Assembly (NCBI GenBank): GCA_026545225.1
Contig: CM048853.1
Span: 15,316,755 to 15,380,754, forward strand
Source: Cornus controversa
Taxonomy: Eukaryota > Streptophyta > Magnoliopsida > Cornales > Cornaceae
Direction of reading: 5' to 3'
Length of the DNA: 64,000 bases
Part shown: in pieces, positions 57,853-64,000 of the stretch
How the letters are laid out: every line of letters starts with the position of its first letter
Position numbering within the stretch: the stretch's first letter is position 1
The notes under the pieces: generated by a model
What the model was told of the DNA's origin: nothing
Databases searched by the model: none
Seen by the model: only the letters and a program-made list of their open reading frames with translations
Made by a program: the position numbers and the translations under genes

Positions 57853-60800
57853 ATGCCACCCCGTAGAAGGAGGAATGTGAATGATATTCTAGGTCAGGGT
57901 AATGCTCAGGGTGGAGATGCAGAGATTCCTCCCGACTTGGTAACCATTATAGCGCAGGCTGTAGCTGCCGGAGTGGCGACTGCTCTTCAGAATCAGCAGC
58001 CACCTCAGCAGCCACAGCAGATGGCACAGGTTCCATTACCTGTGGAGCAGCCCAACACTTGGGAGAGGGTACGTGATTCCTTCACAAAAGGGAATCCGCC
58101 GGAGTTTTCAGGGTCTACGGAGGTCACCGAGGCGTATCAGTGGAGGAAAGATATTGAGCGCCATCTTCGTATGGTTACATGCACTGAGGTACAGAAACAG
58201 ATGCTAGCTACATTTAAGCTAGTGGGAAATGCATTGCAGTGGTGGGAGTCGGTGACTACACCGGAACAGCGGACCATGTTCACTTATGCAGAGTTTCAGG
58301 TTCGCTTTGATGCTAAGTACTTCCCGTATGCAGTGAGGGCAGCTAAAAAGAGGGAATTTCTCGGGTTACAGCAGGGGGACAGAACTGTGGCAGCATATGA
58401 ACAAGAATTTATTAACTTATCACTGTTTGCACCTGAGGAGGTGGACACCGAAGACAAGAAGCTGCGATGTTTTGTGAATGGGTTAATCTGGCCTATTCGA
58501 CAGGTCCTTCTGGGATGTCCAGCTTACACCACATATGCCCAGGTAGTGGATGCTGCATTGCAACACTGCCAGTCGAGAAAAGATTTCAGGAAAGGACAGA
58601 CAGATAAACGACCTGACAGAGAATTCACTGGTCAGACAGTGGAAAGAAGGAATGGAAATGGGGGTAGACACTTTGAGAGGGGCAGTCATTCGGGGCAACA
58701 ACCATGGAAGCGACACAGACCCAACAGTGATGCTCAGAGAGGGGGAACCTCTACTCATAGGAGGCACAGTGGGGTACCACAGGCAGGTCGTGGTCAACAA
58801 CATGGAAATCAGTTCAGGAGGTCTACCGGTGGGTTTAATGGAAACTGTTATAGTTGTGGTGAGCCGGGGCATTCAGCTAGGTATTGTCCTAACAACAATC
58901 AGAGACCACCTGGTCAGCAGAGGCAGGGACAGCAACCACCTTTACCAGTACCACAGATTCCACAGGTACAGGCACAGCATCGTCCAGCTCTACCTGCACC
59001 ACCGCCACCTGCAGGGCAACCTGGACCACAGATGCATTACGGGAGAGTCTACAATGTGATGCCCTGTGATGTACGGGCTCCTCAAGCTATAGAGGGTATG
59101 TTTCCTATCAATGGTAGAGTGGGTCGTATTTTATTTGATACTGGTGCATCACATTCCTTTGTATCGAGAGCATTTGCTAGTTTATCCGGATTAGATATTC
59201 AGTTATGTACTTCTTCACTCACTATATCTACGCCATTGGGAGCTAGTACAGTTCTACGAGAACAGGGTAGTCAGGTCCCTATAGACATTGGCAGACTCAG
59301 ATTCTTGGCAGATTTATTGGTTTTAGATATGCAATCATATGATGTTATACTCGGGATGGACTGGTTATCACACTACCATGCTCAGGTTAATTGCCACGAT
59401 AAGGCAATTGTTTTTGCTATACCGGGTCAGGAAATGTACTTGATTGCTATGCCGCAATCAAAGGGAGGGTCTAGTACGCACTTGTTCTTTATCAGTGAAG
59501 AGTCTCCGGAAGGAACCACAGTGTCTTTAGATTCTATTCCTATGGTGCGAGACTATCAGGATGTGTTTCAGGAGATTCCAGGGTTACCACCTAGTCGTGA
59601 GATAGATTTTGTGATAGACTTAGCTCCAGGTACCAGACCTATTGCTAGAGCTCCATATAGGATGGCTCCTGTGGAAATGAGGGAGTTGAGGGATCAGATT
59701 CAGCAACTGCTTAGTCAGAAATTTATTCGCAGGAGTACTTCACCGTGGGGAGCACCAGTGTTGTTTGTGAAGAAGAAGGATGGATCTCTTTGTCTTTGCA
59801 TTGACTACAGAGAATTGAATAAGGTCACAATCCGCAACAAGTACCCGTTACCTAGGATTGATGATCTATTCGATCAGTTAAGAGGAGCCACCTATTTCTC
59901 GAAGATAGATTTGAGATCCGGGTATCATCAACTCCGAGTTAGGGAGCAGGATGTACCGAAGACAGCTTTCCTTACCAGATATGGGTCGTACGAGTTTCGG
60001 GTTATGCCTTTTGGGTTAACAAATGCCCCAGCTGTTTTTATGGACCTGATGAATAGAGTGTTCAGGGCTTACTTGGACCAGTTTGTTATTGTTTTTATTG
60101 ATGACATTCTGGTTTACTCTAGGTCAGAGGAGGATCATGCCAGACACCTTGGTATCGTCTTGCAGACACTGAGAGATCATCAGTTGTATGCAAAATTTGA
60201 GAAATGTGAGTTCTGGCAAAGAGAGGTGAAGTTCTTGGGCCACGTAGTATCTGAGAAAGGGATAGCGGTTGATCCAAGTAAAGTGTCAGCGGTTCTGGAG
60301 TGGGGACAACCTACCTCACCTTCAGAGATTCGCAGCTTTCTTGGGTTGGCTGGTTATTATCGCCGGTTTATTCAGGGCTTCTCTAAGATTGCTGGCCCGC
60401 TTACCCATCTCACCAAGAAGGGTGTGCCTTTCATTTGGGATGACTTATGTCAGGCGGCGTTTGACGAGTTGAAGACCAGGTTGACTACTGCACCAGTTCT
60501 AGCCACTCCTCAGAGCGGCGTTGAGTACTTGGTGTATACTGACGCGTCACTACAGGGTTTGGGATGTGTACTGACGCAGGAGGAGAGACCGATATCATAT
60601 GCGTCACGTAAGCTTAAACCTCATGAGCTTAATTACCCGACGCATGATCTGGAATTGGCAGCTGTGGTTTTTGCTTTGAGGATTTGGAGACATTACCTTT
60701 TGGGTGAGACCTTCAGATTATTTAGTGACCATAAGAGTCTGCAGTATCTATTTTCACAGAAGGAGCTGAATATGAGACAGCGTAGGTGGTTGGAATTTGT

Positions 60801-62424
60801 GAAAGACTATCATTTTTCCATCCAGTACCACCCAGGGAAAGCGAATGTAGTAGCTGATGCACTTAGTCGCCGACCCTATGTTAGTTTATCGGCTCTATTC
60901 GAAGCAGAGTGGAATGAGTTGAGCAGTGTTGATGCGTTAGCTGATGCCTTTGTAGCATGCGTGGTGGTTACACCTACGATCATACGAAGGGTAATCACAG
61001 AGCAGTTTACTGACCCACAGTGCGTAGAAAAGGTGACCGAGTTGAAATCTGGAGAGGTACCATTTTATACAGTGGGTAGAGATGGAGGATTGAGGTACAA
61101 GGGGCGATTGGTGGTTCCTCACAATGAGGACTTGAGGAAGGCAGTGATGGGTGAGGCTCACAGTTCTCAGTTTTCGGTACACCCGGGAGGGGATAAAATG
61201 TACCAAGACATGAAACGACAGTTTTGGTGGGCAGGCATGAAGAAGGACATCGCTATATTTGTCTCTAAGTGTAGCACATGTCAAATGATCAAGATTGATC
61301 ATCAAAGACCACCGGGTTCTTTGCAACCACTGCCTATACCAGAATGGAAATGGGAAAGCATCTCCATGGATTTCATTGTGGGACTTCCCACCTCACAGCG
61401 AAATCATGATTCTATTTGGGTGATAGTGGACAGATTAACGAAATCAGCACATTTCTTGCCAGTTCGCTCGAGTTACACCTCAGAGCAATACGCAAAGCTT
61501 TACATCGCAGAGATAGTGAAGCTTCACGGTGTGCCTTTGTCCATTATATCGGATAGAGATCCGAGTTTTGTTTCAGGGTTTTGGGAGAGCTTTCAGCTAG
61601 CGATGGGTACGGCTCTGCACCTCAGTACAGCTTATCACCCTCAGACCGATGGTCAGACTGAGAGGGTTAATCAGATTTTGGAGGATATGTTGCGAGCATG
61701 TATACTCGACTTCAAGGGCAATTGGGAGAGTTATTTGCCATTGGTTGAGTTTGCTTATAACAATAGTTACCAAAAGACTATTGGTATGGCACCATTTGAG
61801 GCTCTATACGGTCGACCATGTAGATCGCCAGTTTGCTGGTTGGAAGTTGGAGAGAACAGGTTTTTGGGCCCAGAGTTCATTAGGGACACCTCAAAAAAGG
61901 TTGCCCTTATTAGAGACCGTATGCGGACTGCACAGAGCAGACAGAAGAGTTATGCTGACCGAAGAACTCGTGCACTAGAGTTCAAAGTGGGGGATCAGGT
62001 CCTACTCAAGGTTTCTCCCATGAAGGGGGTTATGAGGTTTGGAAGGAAAGGGAAGCTGGCACCTCGTTTTGTAGGTCCCTTTATGATTACCGACAGAGTT
62101 GGAGCGGTAGCCTATAGACTGGCATTACCAGACACGATGCACAGGGTGCACAATGTTTTTCATGTTTCCATGTTACGGAAGTTCCTTAGAGATGAGGATA
62201 CTTACCAGCACATTGAGGTAGGAGAGATTGAGTTGCAGCCAGATGCAACATATGTGGAGCAGCCTTACTGTATTCTTGACCGTAGGGATCATGTCCTTCG
62301 TTCTAAGACCATTCCGTTAGTACGAGTTCAGTGGAGCCACCATAATGAGGCGGAGTCCACTTGGGAAAGGGAGGATGAGATAAAAACAAAATATCCAGAG
62401 CTTTTTCTTTCAGGTATGAGCTGA
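57853..62424 (+). CDS. Gag-Pol polyprotein of Tekay-type chromovirus, full length
   Basis: A single 1523-residue frame, no stop or shift, starting MPPRRRR 150 bases after the PBS. Domains: gag (about 75-245); CCHC zinc knuckle [14 protein letters not shown] (332-345); aspartic protease FDTGAS (428-433); RT with D686 (KIDLRSGYH) and FIDD (748-751); RNase H D897, E~945, D959, D1002; integrase zinc finger H1103/H1110/C1140/C1143; DDE core D1173, D1234, E1270 (spacing 60 and 35); GPF motif 1408-1410; C-terminal chromodomain (about 1466-1518), which in this clade directs integration to heterochromatin marks. All catalytic acids are present. Oddity: RT reads [14 protein letters not shown] with Cys647 where nearly all relatives and retroviral RTs have Arg (HIV-1 R72 equivalent), so RT may be impaired. 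It acts in cytoplasmic particles and then the nucleus. Confidence 0.96.
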   Translation: MPPRRRRNVNDILGQGNAQGGDAEIPPDLVTIIAQAVAAGVATALQNQQPPQQPQQMAQVPLPVEQPNTWERVRDSFTKGNPPEFSGSTEVTEAYQWRKDIERHLRMVTCTEVQKQMLATFKLVGNALQWWESVTTPEQRTMFTYAEFQVRFDAKYFPYAVRAAKKREFLGLQQGDRTVAAYEQEFINLSLFAPEEVDTEDKKLRCFVNGLIWPIRQVLLGCPAYTTYAQVVDAALQHCQSRKDFRKGQTDKRPDREFTGQTVERRNGNGGRHFERGSHSGQQPWKRHRPNSDAQRGGTSTHRRHSGVPQAGRGQQHGNQFRRSTGGFNGNCYSCGEPGHSARYCPNNNQRPPGQQRQGQQPPLPVPQIPQVQAQHRPALPAPPPPAGQPGPQMHYGRVYNVMPCDVRAPQAIEGMFPINGRVGRILFDTGASHSFVSRAFASLSGLDIQLCTSSLTISTPLGASTVLREQGSQVPIDIGRLRFLADLLVLDMQSYDVILGMDWLSHYHAQVNCHDKAIVFAIPGQEMYLIAMPQSKGGSSTHLFFISEESPEGTTVSLDSIPMVRDYQDVFQEIPGLPPSREIDFVIDLAPGTRPIARAPYRMAPVEMRELRDQIQQLLSQKFIRRSTSPWGAPVLFVKKKDGSLCLCIDYRELNKVTIRNKYPLPRIDDLFDQLRGATYFSKIDLRSGYHQLRVREQDVPKTAFLTRYGSYEFRVMPFGLTNAPAVFMDLMNRVFRAYLDQFVIVFIDDILVYSRSEEDHARHLGIVLQTLRDHQLYAKFEKCEFWQREVKFLGHVVSEKGIAVDPSKVSAVLEWGQPTSPSEIRSFLGLAGYYRRFIQGFSKIAGPLTHLTKKGVPFIWDDLCQAAFDELKTRLTTAPVLATPQSGVEYLVYTDASLQGLGCVLTQEERPISYASRKLKPHELNYPTHDLELAAVVFALRIWRHYLLGETFRLFSDHKSLQYLFSQKELNMRQRRWLEFVKDYHFSIQYHPGKANVVADALSRRPYVSLSALFEAEWNELSSVDALADAFVACVVVTPTIIRRVITEQFTDPQCVEKVTELKSGEVPFYTVGRDGGLRYKGRLVVPHNEDLRKAVMGEAHSSQFSVHPGGDKMYQDMKRQFWWAGMKKDIAIFVSKCSTCQMIKIDHQRPPGSLQPLPIPEWKWESISMDFIVGLPTSQRNHDSIWVIVDRLTKSAHFLPVRSSYTSEQYAKLYIAEIVKLHGVPLSIISDRDPSFVSGFWESFQLAMGTALHLSTAYHPQTDGQTERVNQILEDMLRACILDFKGNWESYLPLVEFAYNNSYQKTIGMAPFEALYGRPCRSPVCWLEVGENRFLGPEFIRDTSKKVALIRDRMRTAQSRQKSYADRRTRALEFKVGDQVLLKVSPMKGVMRFGRKGKLAPRFVGPFMITDRVGAVAYRLALPDTMHRVHNVFHVSMLRKFLRDEDTYQHIEVGEIELQPDATYVEQPYCILDRRDHVLRSKTIPLVRVQWSHHNEAESTWEREDEIKTKYPELFLSGMS

Positions 62425-62442
62425 ATTCCGAGGACGGAATTC
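62423..62442 (+). other. Perfect hairpin between stop codon and PPT
   Basis: GAATTCCG-agga-CGGAATTC: an 8-bp stem with 4-base loop, overlapping the end of the Gag-Pol stop codon and lying seven bases upstream of the PPT. A cgaggacg core at this place is common in Tekay-type elements (from memory). Confidence 0.75.
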
Positions 62443-62449
62443 CTCTGTT

Positions 62450-62461
62450 AGGGGGGAAGAA
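62450..62461 (+). other. Polypurine tract of the chromovirus
   Basis: AGGGGGGAAGAA directly precedes the 3' LTR. Confidence 0.9.
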
Positions 62462-64000
62462 TGTAATACCCCGAAAAATTTAGGTGTCAATTTAATCTCT
62501 TTGCATTATTACTTTATTTTATTAATTCATGTGAAATGTTTTTTTTGTTTTATATAGATTATCATTGTATGTGAGTTGTTGGTCTTTTATACATGCATAT
62601 TGTCATTTATGTGAATTGGTATAAATTGTGTATTATTTTTATTTAAATGTTTTGGGTTGGGCTAGGGAGGAATTTGGGCTAGGATGAGTGGGCTAAGGTT
62701 ATGTTTAAAATGATGGGCCTAGGGTTATAATAATATTGCTTTTGCTATATTTATTTTTATTATTAATTTGATTTTTATTAGTTTTAGGAAAAACAATAAA
62801 TGAATAATTAAAAACAAAAAGGAAAAGAAAAGAAGAAGAATTAGGGTTTGCCGTTGTGTTACGCACAGAACAAAAAGAGAGAAAACGAAAGAGAGAAGAG
62901 AGTGACGATCGGGTGAACCAGTTAATTCGTCAGGAAAAAGGCAAGTTTAATTCTTCTCTTCCCCCTTGAATTCGTATGCATAGTCTAGGTTTGAGCATAT
63001 ATTTATATTAAAAATTTGTAATTAATTGCATGTTAATATTTTTCTGCTATTGATGAATTTCGTGAGATTAACTATGATGATTGTATGTATATTTAATTGA
63101 TTTTGTTCATGTAAGGTTATATGCATATGTGTTCATGTATATGTATATTGTGTTAAGGAAGAAATCATTTATTTATGCAATTTGTATGAAATAATTGTTT
63201 AGTTGTGAACCTACTGTGTTGGAATTAAATTTGTAAACAACTCTAAATCCTTAGGAAAACAGATCGTGAATTTATTGGGTTTTAAATTTTTGAATTTTGC
63301 GAAGAACCCTAGAACTTGTGAATTGGGGGTTTTTGATTCGGGTTGTTTCGGATGGGGCTTTTTACACCAATACGTAGACGGCGTCGAGAGGAGAAGAATG
63401 GCGCAAAAATGGAGGCGAACGGTGGCCGGAGGAGGCCGGACCGTCGCCGGGAAGTCGCCGGCAGCGCGCTGTGCGCGCTGCTGGGCGCGCTGGGGAAGAA
63501 GCCCCAGCGCAGGGGCTTCCCCACGCGCCTGGCCGGCGCGTGCCGGCGCCGGGAAAAATATATTTGGGCCCCACTCGCGGGGGCCCACCCCTGGGTCCAC
63601 TTTGGGCCCATTCCGATATATTTTGATATTTTTCTTGAATTTTTGAAATTTTTGGAAAAACTTGAAAATTTGAAAAATCATTTTTTAAAAATACTTTCAT
63701 GGTTCCAAAAATTCTGAAAATTTTACTGTATGATATTGGAGATTAAATACACTTAATTTTAAATTTTCAACTCAAAACACTTTTCCCTTGTTGACCAATT
63801 AATTTTTAAAAGTACCCAAAAGCTGTCTTTTTCCTGTTTTGTAATTTTAGAAAATACTCTTACAACTCCAAAAAATTCCCAAATTTTTACTGTAACTCTC
63901 TAGAGGTTAAATACACTTGGGTTTAAAGTTTCAACTCAAAATGATCTTTCCTTGTTGCTCAATTGAATTTTAAAGTGTCAAAAAGCTGGGTTTTTCCCTT
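62462..64000 (+). repeat. 3' LTR of the chromovirus, cut by window end
   Basis: The first 1539 bases match 54737-56275 with no gap and two substitutions seen. The remaining ~1.4 kb and the TSD lie outside the window. Confidence 0.95.

Larger units (their letters stand above)
54737..64000 (+). mobile_element. Young Tekay-type chromovirus (Ty3/gypsy), 3' end beyond window
   Basis: 5' LTR 54737-57689, PBS 57692-57703, uninterrupted Gag-Pol 57853-62424, hairpin 62423-62442, PPT 62450-62461, 3' LTR from 62462. The visible 1539 bases of the 3' LTR align without gaps to the 5' LTR, with two differences seen (54749/62474 and 55639/63364, both G to A). The 5' flank is atttc (54732-54736), the expected TSD. 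Confidence 0.95.

Noticed and set aside
58483..59059. ORFs of 129 and 169 codons overlapping Gag-Pol
   Set aside because: Shadows of the real 1523-codon frame in its low-complexity Gln/Pro-rich part.

Overview
This is a gene-poor stretch of flowering-plant (probably eudicot) nuclear DNA built almost entirely from LTR retrotransposons nested inside one another. The lineage-specific markers are Athila-like and Tat-like Ty3/gypsy elements, chromodomain Ty3/gypsy (Tekay/Del-type) elements, a Ty1/copia fragment, and a broken plant CNL-type NBS-LRR fragment next to a GDP-L-fucose synthase fragment. Everything was read by eye. LTR boundaries rest on TG...CA ends, matching partner LTRs, primer-binding sites (PBS), polypurine tracts (PPT) and target-site duplications (TSD).

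Left nest (1-16442). A minus-strand Tat-type Ty3/gypsy element (8052-16442) has a decayed gag, protease, RT, double RNase H and integrase, an 84-bp tandem array, and a plus-strand antisense ORF. It is cut at 8052 by a plus-strand Athila-like element B (5132-8051, 3' LTR 6683-8051). B in turn is cut at 5131 by plus-strand Athila-like element A (1-5131; env-like pseudogene 745-1964; 3' LTR 3628-5131). The left halves lie outside the window. Just right of the Tat element are the only host-gene remnants: an LRR fragment (16443-16880) and a GDP-L-fucose synthase N-terminal fragment (16962-17092), both minus strand.

Middle (17667-45213). A minus-strand, gag-only Ty3/gypsy element C (17667-30867, TSD gtgtt) carries four kinds of tandem array in its 3' half. 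Its gag is split by plus-strand Athila-like element D (22093-29546, TSD cgcgg), which keeps gag and the 3' region but has lost pol and the env-like ORF. After an AT-rich gap come a 635-bp solo LTR (32919-33553, TSD gatta) and a minus-strand non-coding element with three LTRs and two internal regions inside a single TSD pair (37571-45213, TSD atgac).

Right (46171-64000). A minus-strand Ty1/copia RT-RNase H remnant with its 3' LTR is followed by another nest. Its base is an old chromovirus-like LTR (47962-51790) with a truncated gag, and that LTR contains a solo LTR (49331-50745, TSD agtga). A second LTR (52332-54736) interrupts the gag. An almost intact, very young Tekay-type chromovirus (from 54737) with a 1523-residue Gag-Pol ORF (57853-62424) interrupts that LTR. 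Its 3' LTR runs off the window. The only full-length coding sequence in the window is this Gag-Pol, and it appears to carry an arginine-to-cysteine change at a conserved dNTP-contact position of RT.

No tRNA, rRNA, CRISPR array or intact host gene was recognised. The most interesting points are the triple-LTR element, a non-coding 3' module shared by otherwise different Athila-like families, the young chromovirus with a probable RT lesion, and the arrays and antisense ORF of the Tat-type elements.
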